Origin: Alentia gelatinosa
Lineage: Eukaryota > Annelida > Polychaeta > Phyllodocida > Polynoidae
Length of the DNA stretch: 64,000 nucleotides
Assembly: GCA_950022655.1 (NCBI GenBank)
Contig: OX465579.1
Span: forward strand, 140,811,118 to 140,875,117
Direction: 5' to 3'
Shown: positions 44,501-57,081 of the stretch, one piece after another
How positions within the stretch are numbered: the stretch's first letter is position 1
Layout: the number at the start of each line of letters is the position of its first letter
Program-made: the position numbers and the translations under genes
The notes under the pieces: generated by a model
What the model was told of the DNA's origin: nothing
The model's database searches: none
What the model saw: only the letters and a program-made list of their open reading frames with translations

Positions 44501-46452
44501 ACGCGTAACTAGGAAAGGCAACCTCTTTCCTTCAATTGAAAAATCTCTTACAAGTTGTTGAATCTTCCAAATTTGCTTGCAATCTCTCATATTATTATTA
44601 CAAATGAATATGTGACTGGCATATAGTCAAACTCGTTATACTTCTTATCTGTGACGTGTGGTAAACCATTTCGTCTACTTGAAACTCTTGTGGTAGTCAT
44701 TTAGTACTTGACTGTTAAATGCAATTTCATGAACCAATTTTAAGCCATCTCCGAAAAGGGGGTTTTCGATTGAGCTGGCATTCAATCAGATGGCGTTGTC
44801 TGTCTGCCAAACATGCTTATAGCGCACAAACCCAGAGGTAATTTCAAAGGCAGACACTGCATGGTTGCTGTGTGGCCAGTCGACGTTTGCAGGCGTCCAA
44901 TAAAAGTTATTTTATTAGGTTATATAGGCAGTCTCCTGTTACACCGCCGTACAGCCATCACTGATGAGATTGGTGCCTCCTCCACTACACCGACTGCTAT
45001 AACCACCTGACAAAAGGCCGCCATGTGATTGCCGTGTGACCGCCGTAAGATGCTCTTTTGTGGTTGTGCAGTCGGCCCAATGGAACATGTTCCAAAATTA
45101 TTCACATATAGAAAAATATTTAATCATTTCTTGGTGAAAAAAATGTTCAATGGAACATGCCCTAAAGGTAAGCTACGTTTGTATACAGGTTATTTAGTGT
45201 TTCATAACACGACTGCCAATGTCTACACCAGCCAGTCATATAGTGAAGTAGACAGCATATTGGAATGCAAATGAATGGCTTCAATGTGCTAGTTTCTGTT
45301 TTACAGTTTACGTTCATATCAATTTCCGCAATCAGCTGCTTACTTTACTAGTAATATATTCCCACAAATAAGGTTTAAATCCTAGAAAACTGATAGCTTC
45401 CATTTCAACAAATAGAGTATCTTTTGTAAGCAATCTCTGAGAGAAAAGTTCAAATAACGGTGCATATAAAAACCAAAGTCTGCAGCGGGAGAGGCTTTAC
45501 ATAGTTTGAATGTTATGCAGGGGCTGTAACTAAAAATATTATTCCATATAAGAAATAGTGGATCCAACTGACCGTGTTTTCAACTAGCTTATCTTGGCTT
45601 AACTCATCAAAAATCCCTTCATACCGTTGACTCAATTTATATGATCGCCCTTCATTGTTTATTTTTATGTATATACAGCAGATATCTAACAAGTAATAAG
45701 GGTTGATAAAATGTCAAATATTCTGTACAACTATATCTCCCCGTATAATTACTTATACACTGCAGACATATGTACTTGTAGTGCCCTTTAGTAACGTAAA
45801 TCACATTGCAAGACACAGGAAATTGAATTCTATACTGAACTGCAGCAAACTATTACTGCTACAAGCACCATCTGTAGAATCATACGGAATTAGACTACGC
45901 TACTGAATACACATATCAACCTTACATTGAAGGTTAGTTATATCTAACGTGTTCATAATCTATGGATTTGTATAGCCATAGTTATCAAAATGCAGCTTCT
46001 TATTTTAGAAAACGGGAATTTATTATTCTACATAATTCCACAAAAAGGACCATCATCGACACTGGACCTTTTTATGTGGGGCAGCCTATTCAGATACATG
46101 TACTTTGTCAGTGTTGTGACAATCAGTTATATGTTCCTGTACTTATATATATTTATTAATGAGGATTAGATATTTCCAGAAAACTTACATCCTTATCAAT
46201 GCTCACCACCTTTATTTGCCAGTACAGGCCCCAGAAGCTACAAACTCCACTGCCTAATGTCTTCAAAATGAACCAGTGTTAAATCTGAATTTTGGTCCAT
46301 GAAGACCGCACGACTTCTAACTTTTATTCCCTACAATCCTCTTGTGAAGAATTGTATCCAGCACAAATCTCATTGAAATAGTTCTTATGTAATAACTTGC
46401 GTCTCGATCTAGGCACAAGAATATCTGTTGCAAAGAAACCATGATTCACACA

Positions 46453-46458
46453 TTTATT
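46453..46458 (-). terminator. Candidate ABRAXAS1 polyadenylation signal
   Basis: AATAAA on the minus strand, about 190 bases after the stop codon at 46646. Another AATAAA lies further on, near 46320, so the choice is uncertain. Confidence 0.4.
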
Positions 46459-46645
46459 TTATCTTACACTCTGGCATCTTCCAGTCTGATATACTGTATG
46501 GAGGAACAAAATGCAATGTGACAAGAACAAAGAACATAAATCATCACGAACTTCTATTGGGGAAAACATACGAAAACAAGGAAATATAAAGAAGATTTCT
46601 CATACCAAGGTGAAAGTTCTTTCATCTGCATCCAAACCAGATGTA

Positions 46646-49600
46646 TTAAAATGTTGGCGACGAGGGCAGATCATCTTCGAAGGATTGGTCCAGCCGTGGA
46701 GAAGCCATGCCAACCGGTAGCGTGGAGGACTTAGTCTTGGTGTTCCTGGTGGAGGCGGGTCTGTGGCCTGGTTCGCGAGTGGGTGTCACAGACCTGGGCT
46801 TCACCCTGTTCCCTATGGCGCCAGCTGGCCCTTCTACGATCATACTTTGGGCACGCGTCTGACGACCACTGTTGTTCGGAGTAAGGTTTCGCTTGAGCCC
46901 CGCCGTACACTTCACATCCTCCATCAGGTTATTGACAAAGTCAAACGCGTCCTTCTTCTTGGGTTTCTTATCCTCCACAGGCTTGGTGGTGCTCTTGGTG
47001 CCTGTCAGCTCGTCGGCATTGTTCAGTATCTTCCGGTCTTTGCGTGTTGCAGACGGAGAGGCAGGCAGAACATCCATCACCATGTCCTCGTCCTGGGACC
47101 GGCTGCTATGACTGCTCTGTGTGCTCAGTGCAGGCGACGCAGACCGCCGAAGCTCTGACGTCACCTTCGGCTCCTGAAGCGTCACTGATGACGTCACAGA
47201 CGCTGATGACAAAATCGGTACGTCCGATATCATCAAATCGGGGCTTCCTGTAGTAGTGTGGGAGACACTACTGGCGGTTAAAGTTGTACCCGGAGCAGTC
47301 GGCATTTCAGAAAGAAGCGGGGGTTGGGCTATAATGGGCGTAAGGAAAAGATCCTTTAGATCTTCTGTAATTTCCTGTTGCTTGGAGAGTTCGCGGGATA
47401 TATTCTTGGTTGACTTACTGATGTCCGTCTTCGCTGACTGCGTTGACGATGTCGTCTGTGAAACTGACTGGGATGTCTTCTGCTGACTGTTTGGCTGATG
47501 TTTGGGATTCCGATTCAGATCTGAACAAAAACAAAAATCTCAATTCAAAAACAATTGATAAACATAGCCTTTGACTTGATTTTGATCAATATGGAACCAA
47601 AAAGAAAGAGCATACACATTTAATGTAGTCTGATTATCTCCTATAATGAAACAAAATGGTAATATGAAAGAAACAACAAATAAATAAAGTAAAAACGAAT
47701 ATTATAATCACAATTTCACATATTTCTAAAGAATAAAAACAACGAATACATATGCTAAATCGGTAATACATACTATTTAACAAAGAAATTACGTAGAATC
47801 AGATATAAATTAAAGATAGAGGGCTATGCAACTCGGTCCATTAAGGCATGTTCACACCATGCGAGAAACGACAGCTATCTCCGGAATCGCCAACAAAAAA
47901 TGGCATGTATGTGAGATTTATTTCATCGTATTACTCCCACCACTAATTTAGCGTCTCAGAAGCAATAATCAGGTGAAGTGTGAAAAAAATATAGCACACA
48001 TACACGTCATTTTGTGTTGACGATTCCGGAAATCGCTGCATTTCTGGCTTGGTATGTACCCGACTTTAGAGACGAGATTCACATACCTACCAACTGGTGA
48101 CCTGCTTACTGATCCAATAGCCGGTCAGTAAAGCGGGTGACACCTAGCGAGTAATTCCCCCACGATTTTTGCCCCAGATGGGTAGTGCGCCACTCGCCGA
48201 TGATACATTTCCCAAAGTCATCCATATAATAGATTAATTTGTGTATGTGTAAGCAATAATAATCAAGAATCAATCTGTATTTGCCGATTTTCACCATACG
48301 TATATAGCATGTTATATTGCTGATAATATACATATATGCAATGTAAAGAAATGTCGATGATCATTTTCTATAATTCAAAGCGTAGTTACTTGTGATTGGG
48401 CGAGTCTTGCACCACAACACCCCGATGCGTGTGCCAGCAGGGGGTGAGGCCAGAGGGGCATTAACCGCACAGGAAATATCAAACATTTTGATCCAAAATC
48501 GCCAGCGATTTCTGTCGCTCCTAGAGAGGAATTTGTTGGCTACAAACTCCACTCACAGCAGGGGTGGAACCTAATCGCAGGGGTTGTGAAAAAAGGGACG
48601 CACCCTTAGCGATTATGTCCCAGTTCAAAATCGCTGGGTACATAGTAGCCGACGAATTCCCAAGGACATACAGAAATCGTCAGGTGTGTCACCCGCTTAT
48701 ACGATAAGCACTACTTTAACTCTACCATACACTCACCTCGAAATTCGCCACTCTGAGTGGAATGTATTTAATCTGACAAAAGGGGAAGGTTTATTTCACA
48801 TGGTGAACGTTCAGATCAACAGTTTCATATGGTGAAATATCATTTTTGTAGGTAGTAGTCAGCTCTTTTCTAACTCAGCCGATCTTTTTTACCTAAGGAT
48901 CATTTGATCAACCAAATTACCCTAAAGCAGGTTATGCTAATCAGCACAATGATCATGTGACAGTCAAAATAATTTTAGAAAAACAGAGAAATGCTTCAGC
49001 TTTTTTCCCCTAGAATTTCATAAACACACAAATTAACAATTTCAACTACAATTAAAGTGGGTTCATCTAAACTTAGGAGCAATATCCTTTTAGGTTAAAA
49101 AAAAGAAGTTTCTATCAACACATTGTCGGGCTTTTAACTGCGAAAGGTGGACTTTGCTATAGCCAACATGGTCAGGCAGTATAATCGACGTTTTAATTGT
49201 GCTCCGCTTTGGGATTTTGGGTATGATCGACAAGGTCAATATCTTAATGTGATATTATAAGTAGAGTCCCAAAAAATTAAATGATGTACCTTTTTGTATC
49301 GCCATGGGTGGGTAGCGTTTCCTCTTCCAACGTTCTCGAAGATGTTCTACTTCTTTCGCTAGAGAACCCACTGCTTCTTCGCTTGCCGAAACCAGGTTGT
49401 AGAGATCCTGAAAGTATTCAAGTCAGCAATTATGCGATGCGGGATTGAGGAAATGCAGATATTTTACATGGCTTAATCCAGCCAAAGATACCTTTCTGGG
49501 TACATCGCAAAAAAACATGAGAGAGGCTCAATATGGGAAATACCCTTCAATTATCTTCTAGTCTCCATTTTTAAAGACTTATTCAGTGTAGAATATGATA

Positions 49601-52600
49601 CGTAAAGCTCATGCGACAGGTTAAGCTGGTAGGTTATACAACTAAGGTTAATAAATCAGAACCCCCCCCCCCCCTCAAACTTGACAAGTAAACTCAAACA
49701 CCAGAATCCATACGGACTTCTATATTTGATAACTCCTAAGGTTAATACGAAACTAACTGAACAAACAATCAATTTATATATCATATATATTTTATTTTCA
49801 TACTATCATATGAGTAATGTATTAGTTTTGTTTTTCCCGTGGTGATGCTAATATACTCACCTTTAGTTTTCTTCTTGTTATGAACAAATTAATGTGCTAA
49901 TTTTCAGTTTCAATATTCCTATGTATCATTGTTAGTATCATGTGTAGGTTGAGTATTGTTAGCATCATGTGTAGGTTGAGTATAACCTAAGCACGTACCT
50001 TCAGTTCCCCATGTAGCTGCCCATTGAGGGCATGAATAGCCTGCACCTGGTGGAGACGACCGGAACCAACATCTAAAAATTCAGGCCTGTGCGAATAAGA
50101 AAAACAATAAAATGAATACAATTGGTGCTTCAAAGTTTTCTCTGATAACTTTACAATATAGGGATAGTGTATCTAAGGGTCTAAAATAAGGAAATCTTTA
50201 ACAGGCTGGGGCCAATCGGATTATAACAATACTTCAAAGTTAATGTACAAATAGTCTTCGTAAAATCATCACATGCATAAGGTAGGAAATTTCTATTTCA
50301 GTGGTTAATTAAGAATCTAAGTAGAGTCTTTGAGAGTTAATGTCCTGCAAGGAGCCTTGTTCTGAAGTTAGGGGACAAAGTATGTAAGACCGACAGAGGT
50401 ATGCTCTGCAGAGTGCCTCTTGTATAAATACAGAGTAATCAGTAGAACAACAATGTCTGACCTGGATTTCTTGAGAGTATCTGCATAAATTCCATCAACA
50501 GGGTCGATGTTGTGATTGGCTTGTAGTTTGTAGTCTGCTTGTGACGTGTCCTTCAGGTTGACTACAGTCACTGGTAACCGCAGAAACGACCTGCACAAGA
50601 ATGTTAGTTCATATTCTTATTGTGGAGTACGAAGTAATGTAACTGGTATGGAAGAAGACATCTATTCACACCATTCACCTAAATTTAGTATCTAGCTATA
50701 TTGTATGAACTGAAGCCATACGATTGATTTTGGCAGAGGATTACATAAAGGGTCGATGTTCGGATTGAATTATAATTTGTATTTCACTGCTATAAGATTA
50801 CACAGGCATTTATAGAATTCAAACATAAGATCACTACAATAAGAATATTATTAATGACCTAAATGCTGTGTCAACGAATAAGATAATGTCAAACTAAGTT
50901 GAGTCTTTCCTAAGTTTCAGGATCATTCATGATTGAAAACATAACATTGAAAAGGCATACTCATTGAACAAACTTTGTAGTACCCCGCTTTGCTCCAAGT
51001 TGCTAGCAGTTTTTCTCTCCATACAAACACTATTGTTTATAGACGCTAATTATCGTCTTTTATATATTTCATCTCTGGTAGAAGTATAGCGATAGGAATA
51101 TAAAAAAGACAAAAAAACTCAACGATCACCCCCAGTAAAGTGACGATACTAAGTCATGGTCATGGTGGAGTAATGTGATAGGATGTCATGTGTGATTGAC
51201 CAATAAGCGGCCAGGATTTCAAAGAGTAGACAAGACATAAATATGGAGATTTATATGTTCCTAACAGGATTTGCGCAGTAATTTTAATTATTCCGATATT
51301 GTGATGCTATTTTAATGTCTGGGAAAGGGGTGAGATAAATCCAGAACCGCACTTGAATCGTAGCATAATCCACTCATTTGACTGCACCATGAACATAACT
51401 CGACTTTGCCCCAATGACAATTGTGGCGCATCCAAACTCATGGCGTATTTATTATTTATAGGATTCTCGATCCAGTTCTATATAAATTCACGTCACTGGT
51501 GGAGAACTACCACAGGATACTCAATTTCCCTACACCTCTATTCTCCCCAGTTAATGAAAGATGACTTCATTTACCAGCACCCATTTCACAACTTACTTCG
51601 CGCTAAGGTACTGAAATATGTAGTCAAAGGAGTGCGTGGAGAGATTGGAAGTGCTGGAGCTGGAGAAGAGACCGAAGAGGAAGTTTTGATCCTTGATTCC
51701 AGGAAAGGTGTGGACGAGGGCGCGATGCATGGCTTTCTCACGGAGTGATGGACACATGGTGCTCTGCCGCCGCCACCGGTACCAGCCAATCACCTCCTGT
51801 CATTAAGTAAAAACATGTATAAGGGACTGATAAACAATGTGCGTATAACAAACCTATTCTAAATCCGCCGTGTCATATTTACTGAAATCTGTTCATCTAT
51901 CTCAGCTTTGGTAGGGTATTGCATAGATGTCTGGTCTGATGTAAAACAAACCATCCTTTATGATGCTAGACGGCTCTATCTGTTTCCCATTTTTATATTT
52001 CCTTTCTATATAGTCATTCATTACTGTGCATTGTGACTAAAAGCAAAAGTCCACTGTCTTCCTGTCACTGAACATTCTAGGTTTTAAGTTTTATTTAGCG
52101 TTTCAAATCGTCCAACCAGATCGTGTTGTACAAGATTTGACAGATATCTTCGCAAGTAACAGGAAATCAAATTCTAGCACCTAGAGAAGCATACAGATGA
52201 GATGCTATATTGTTAATATTTACAACAAAGATATCTGACGCATAGACGGCGTCTACTGGTCAAGAGGTTGTATGATCAAGCTTATACCTCAGACTGACTG
52301 TGCCATTTACCATAAGTTGCTCCGAGTTGCTCTGGTCTACAGTGAACTGAACTCTGCAAGACCAATAACTAAGCCACAATTTAATCATTTAACCATGTTA
52401 ACCCACCTGTGGTTTGTGGTTCTTGAGAATGGCTTTGAGTTTTTCGTTGTTGACACGACCGGCATGGTCATACCAACTGAAGGGAGTGTTCGATGGAATA
52501 TAGTTGTACACATCTGGAGAATAAGAATTTAATTAGTTGTGTAATTTCCCTTTTCGCTCTCTCAGTTACGATAACAGCGATGATTTTTTTTATATAGCAT

Positions 52601-55600
52601 GAGTTTTCTTCGCGGAATGTCACGAAGCGGAGCTGAGTGATATCTGTAACAGAAGACAACGAATCTGATCTCAACCAAGCTGCTTCATTGCAAGCAAAAT
52701 GTTTTAAGTGGAGATTAGAAAAAATTGTCTTCAAGAATTATTTTTTAAACACTTTAGCTTGGTTAAATCTGGTTTACGTCGCCATCACATTCAATATTGG
52801 AAAAAGGGTTAACCACTGCTGTTTTGGTATGCATTATAATCCTTAAGGTGTATATTATGGGGGGGGGGGGGGGGGTTAAAGAAATTATTAAATGGGACTA
52901 TGGCATCAATAGATGTTAACAGCTTGAAAAGGCCCTTGTGGCTAAAACGTCTTCGTCGTTAGTTCGGCTTCTTTTTTATTGTCCGAAGCAAAGGAAAATG
53001 CAATTATCTGTCAAAAATACTTTAGAAAATATGTTTAGCTTCACTGTAAATTATATTTTTCTACCAGTTCTGGATATTTATTCTTATGAAAACAACGGAA
53101 TAACTGGAGATGTAGAGATAAATGGAAACGGGTCTTTACGCCATGATGCAGTAAATACCTCTGGGAACCATAATACAACGCAGACACATCCTCAAACTTA
53201 GGCATGACCTTGGTATCCTGTTACACCCTCACCATCACACATTCTTCAGTCACATCCTCAATCTTATTAATAAACCCTCAACTTCAGACACCCTCACCCT
53301 CAGACATATGCTCACACTCAGGCATGCCCTTTACCCCATGAAACAGGCAGATTTAAGTATTAACCCCCTCTAAATCGTTAACTTTTAATTAGACCATTTG
53401 AAGGTAACGGTTCTTAATATTCAGTACAGATTGGACGAGGTAAAGCTATATGAAATGGTCTTTACATCGCAATGTAAATACAAAGTTCTGGCAACAATTT
53501 AATGAGTTGTAAATTATTAGATTCAAGGTCAAACTCACCCTCAACCTATTGTAAAGTTCCAGTCTATACATCCCTATCGTGACCAATTATACAAGGAGAT
53601 AAGCCATCTGAATTCTCCATATTTATTTGTATCAAAAAGACTGCATTAAGACAGTCACCATTTTGTAGCATCTCCTACCTATATTGAGGTTGACTGTATG
53701 GCAGCCATGTAGTGAACAGCATGTTTACCCTCATTATAGCCTGCTGTAGTTCCCAGTCTGCCGACTTGGGGACAGGGCGCTCTCACACTGAGTTGTTAGT
53801 AACATGAGTGTCCCTCCTGGCATGTGCGACAGACCGGAATGAGACTGGTCAACCCTCATTGGCTGTTGCGTCAACAGTCAGTCCCCGCACAGAGCTAACA
53901 AGCTCCCTGTACCCTGTACCAAGATGCCAGCTGCTGACTGTATATAATCTGATCAACCTGTCATTAAATCAGTTAAGTTCTTGACTTATAGTAGTACCTA
54001 GTACATCTGTGTTTGAGTTCTTACTCACTTCTTTTTAAGGTCTAAACCTAGCTAGTTTAGGCCTCTAGGCTTTACACAATGACATACCCTCACAGACAGG
54101 CATACCCTCATCACATGAATCAGATAAGACACATTAGCATAATATAGGCGACCTAAAGACTAACTTGAGTCACCTATTTATGTATGTCACTGGCAACAAA
54201 GAAAAGAGTTGAAATTTGATAGTTTCAGCCTCAGACACACCATCACTTACAGTCACAACTCCATCACGTGAATTGAATATGAGATATTAGCATACAAATA
54301 AAGACATAAAGATCAAGAAGTAGTCTTCATGATTTAATAGATTCACAAGAGGACACATCCTCAACCTAAAGTGCTGGTTCCACCAACTCAATGCATTTGC
54401 TGTGTTATATCTTGGTATATCTTACACTGCCATGATATGTCTTACATCCTTTGCCACTACAAGCTGCTCACAATGATATGTCTATTTTTTGCGATGTCGC
54501 AGGTATATTTTGGTACTCCACCACTCATGATTTATTGCTGACTCACAATCTATCGTGGCAAGAGCAGATCAAAGGTGTCTAAGCAAACTGATAGTTCGGC
54601 AGCAAATATGCATGCGATTATTCGAAACCTAGCAAGATTATAGAGTTGATTCGACCAACATGATGGATTTGTTGTGATATATCTTGTTATATCTTACAGC
54701 GTCGCGAATGTCGTACCTCCGCTGTCGCCAAACTTAGCAGTGCTGTGTTGCATGTATGTTTTGGTGCTCCACCACGACACCTCAAGACACATTGCGCCAA
54801 ATAGGCACGCGATTATTCAAACCTAGCCCGATTTAGCAAGACAACCAAATTGTGACCAATCTCGCTGTATCTTGTGTGTGGAATCAGCACTTTAGCAAGA
54901 CAACCAAATCGTGACAAATCTTACTATGTCTTGTGTGTTTGTGGAACCAGCACTTCAGTCACCCCCCGCCCTCAGACACACACTCACCCTAAGAAAGAAT
55001 GCAAAGAAATTATCAATATGGGGTTATTATCAATATGGGGTTAGTTAACTTACAAGTAACTGTCTCTTCTTTTCTGTTGTTTAGTTGAGAATCGCTGATT
55101 GTGTCAGTCACATGGTGCATTACCTTTCCAAGCAGGAATCCCTCCTGAAATGGGTAAGAATATGATATAACATTCACATTGACGCAGAAAAGGTTTCCTT
55201 TCATAGGTGACTCCGTCGTATGTACACCTATGGATTCCTCGTTCTCATCTATGAAGTTTCGTGTAGTTTTTACTCTACTCCATGGTCCTTAGTACCGTAA
55301 ATGTAGTGTCTGGAATAAAACTATTAACATCATGAAATGAAAGGAAGATTTTTTTGTAATTACATTGGGGTTGACATAAAAAAAAAATACAAGGAACATG
55401 CGTTATTAGTATTAGAAACATATTTTCATCTATGAAAACTAGATTGCATCTAAGGAGCACTCAATATACGATTTGAGTTATTTATTTCAAAGAAGTAAAT
55501 GTGAACACAGTGTTACATATGACTAAGAGTGTAATAAAAAGGCAGACACTGTGAAAAGCCGACAGATACACAGTGACGATGGGACAAATTCGACTTGTTG

Positions 55601-55789
55601 CGGGAAGTCACTTCATCGTAAACACTTTCTTTGCAATTAACATGAGTAATAGTCAAGACTACACATTCACCGCTTCGGGAAGGAAAGAAGACTGAATCGG
55701 AAAAAAAGATTAATTACCTGATCCCCATCGCAGTTGACATGTTCATACAATAAAGCTGCTAAAACAGCCCCACTCACACTAACAGTCAT
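46646..55789 (-). CDS. ABRAXAS1: ABRAXAS1 (BRCA1-A complex scaffold), 8 exons
   Basis: Minus-strand exons: 55789-55718, 55144-55054, 52513-52407, 51796-51597, 50590-50462, 50086-49999, 49407-49290, 47520-46646. All junctions are GT-AG with agreeing phase; 1680 nt, 559 residues. The N-terminal part is the catalytically inert MPN-like domain: EGFLLGKV and ITDSQ-like TISDSQLNN early on, YIPSNTPFSWY, and VIGWYRWRR, aligning with the vertebrate protein's order. Residues about 200-268 are coiled coil (SASEEAVGSLAKEVEHLRER), which pairs with BRCC36. The tail (269-559) is disordered and longer than in human ABRAXAS1 (409 residues). It ends DLPSSPTF, the S-P-x-F motif that binds the BRCA1 BRCT repeats once the serine is phosphorylated. 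The family protein builds the BRCA1-A complex with RAP80, BRCC36, BRCC45 and MERIT40 at ubiquitylated DNA breaks. The exon 4 acceptor could instead lie three bases downstream. Confidence 0.95.
47843..48065. mobile_element. Foldback MITE in ABRAXAS1 intron 7
   Basis: Left arm around 47850-47915 ('tctccggaatcgccaac', 'atggcatgtatgtg') and right arm around 47997-48060 (reverse: 'tttccggaatcgtcaac', 'atgacgtgtatgtg') are inverted copies with roughly 80% similarity. Non-coding. Confidence 0.6.
48125..48705. mobile_element. Candidate TIR element in ABRAXAS1 intron 7
   Basis: Left 'aagcgggtgacacctagcga' (about 48130) and right, read in reverse, 'aagcgggtgacacacctgacga' (about 48699) form imperfect inverted ends. 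Internal words AATCGC and 'gcgattt' recur. No coding frame with a domain. Confidence 0.5.
49662..49674 (+). repeat. C13 homopolymer
   Basis: Run of 13 C within ABRAXAS1 intron 6 between 'cagaa' and 'tcaaac'. Confidence 0.8.
52859..52875 (+). repeat. G17 homopolymer
   Basis: Uninterrupted run of 17 G in ABRAXAS1 intron 2, the longest G/C run in the window and a likely assembly or polymorphism hot spot. Confidence 0.8.
53120..54340. repeat. Decayed relatives of the hairpin array
   Basis: Words from the 5700-7370 array reappear in weathered form: 'aggcgacctaaagactaa...gtcacctatttatgtatgtcactggcaac' near 54147-54195, 'ataaagacataaagatcaa' near 54297, 'gtctttacatcgcaatgtaaa' near 53459, and 'caccctcaccatcac'-type spacer text at several points. 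Hairpins are no longer clean. It lies in ABRAXAS1 intron 2. Confidence 0.6.
54400..54645 (+). repeat. Interspersed repeat family, copy B
   Basis: Second copy of the 40904-41170 family, diverged, recognisable by 'tatatcttggtatatcttacac', 'tttggtactccaccactca' and 'aaacctagcaagatt'. Confidence 0.6.
54656..54950 (+). repeat. Interspersed repeat family, copy C
   Basis: Third copy, closer to copy A than to copy B: 'atatcttgttatatcttacag', 'gtgctccaccacgacacctc', 'agacacattgcgccaaatagg'. The last ~60 bases ('tttagcaagacaaccaaat...cagcactt') are tandemly duplicated inside it. Confidence 0.65.
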
Positions 55790-56229
55790 TTTTACGCGGA
55801 AGTGTTAGCTGTTTCGTGTAAAAGCATTATGGGATGCCAGGCAGGAAACCCCAGCACGCTTGTTTCCTGCATAGATAGGCAGGCGACTAGGTATCAGCAA
55901 ATAGAATCTCCCAGGGAATCCCCTTTCAAGATACAAGACACCGCAAAAACTAATATCCCTTGACCATCACAATACACAGACTGTGGTCTATTTGACAGCT
56001 AACGTATTCAGCACTTCATTAAATTACCTCATTACCATAGTATTTAACACATAGCATTTAGATCGAAACGAAAGTAGGTCCCAGCACTGCTTCATTCATG
56101 GTTTGAAATGACGTCAGGTCACGTGTTTGGGCACACCTCCCGGTCGTGAAAATAGACACGTCCGAGGTTCAAGAGCTGTGCATATCGGTGTTGTATGAGT
56201 CTCCGGTGATAACATTGTAAACACTAGTC
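55790..56229. promoter_or_regulatory. Shared upstream region of two divergent genes
   Basis: The 440 bases between the ABRAXAS1 start codon (minus) and the ATG at 56230 (plus) form a likely bidirectional promoter. It contains a perfect CRE, TGACGTCA (56109-56116), and an E-box, CACGTG (56120-56125), four bases apart. No TATA box stands out in either direction. Confidence 0.5.
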
Positions 56230-56325
56230 ATGCTTTCTGTCCTCCAAGCTTATCTGCTCATCCGCGACGAGATCGCTGGGAAGAGCGCGCTACCTGGTGT
56301 CGATATCCATGCGAAAAGAGTAGAA
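56230..56325 (+). CDS. Putative first coding exon, unknown protein
   Basis: ATG at 56230 opens a 32-codon frame, MLSVLQAYLLIRDEIAGK and so on, that runs without stop into an excellent donor GAA|GTAAGT in phase 0. The position, 440 bases divergent from ABRAXAS1, and higher GC than its surroundings support a real first exon. I could not find the following exons with confidence before 64000, so the intron would be long or the call is wrong. I do not recognise the peptide. Confidence 0.45.
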
Positions 56326-57018
56326 GTAAGTGTTACATTTTTGTTGTACGTTTATTAACCATTGCTCGGGACTAGATCTTCACGAAGCATTCGGCCAAGG
56401 TCAGCAGCCCTGCCGTGTGTTTTGGTACATGTCACCGCCGGTTTAGTAGTGGCCACATGTGCATCTGTTTGACACCTCTTCCCATACTTTAAATCCATTT
56501 ATCTACCTATAAATGAATTAGTTATTAATCGCAGGGTCTGAACTTAATCGAAACTCATGTTACAAGTAATTGAAGTCTAGATCGATTCTAGTCTATAATA
56601 CTGGGTACTCTATTATGAGTCTATACTTGCAATGTGGCGTATTGCACATTCTAATGAATTTCTTTTGTAATAAGGCTTATTAATATATTACTAGCCAGTG
56701 TACCCGGCCCTTGCTAATGCTGTGTTAGTATGGTCTCCGTCTAACAGCTATGCACACTCTTTATAGAGCGTGCTTGAACGCCCTACATATATATTGCCTA
56801 AAGCCAGTAAAGCCTAAAGGTTAGAGTGGCCCTATAGTCTATAGACTTCCAGCGTACTGCAGAAAAAAGACCATACATTCACTATCTGCATGCTATTCAC
56901 TGTGATATTGTGAGTGTCTCAGCGCCTTAGAGGCATACCCAGCTGACCATATCCAATCAACCAAGACTGAAATACCTCCTTGGCCTACTGGTGTTGGATA
57001 AGTTTGGATCATAGACCC

Positions 57019-57081
57019 AGGCAGTTGCAGAAATGGCATGTTGACTGAAACCAAGTGGGTTACAGAAAACTACCCATAGAC
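57019..57081 (+). repeat. 63-bp direct repeat, copy 1
   Basis: Begins AGGCAGTTGCAGAAATGGCA and ends ACTACCCATAGAC. Identical by eye to 58553-58615, 1.5 kb away. Confidence 0.85.

Larger units (their letters stand above)
40810..46645. other. Region between two convergent genes
   Basis: No further gene is supportable between the stop of the kinase-like gene (40809) and the stop of ABRAXAS1 (46646). It contains repeat copy A (40904-41170), a truncated tRNA-Ile-like piece (41503-41535) and otherwise ordinary AT-rich sequence, including both genes' 3' untranslated regions. Confidence 0.6.

Noticed and set aside
46763..47158. Plus-strand frames opposite ABRAXAS1 exon 8
   Set aside because: They are antisense shadows of the long coding exon.
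51353..51748. 131-codon plus-strand frame
   Set aside because: Its second half is the antisense of ABRAXAS1 exon 4; the first half is unstructured intron sequence.
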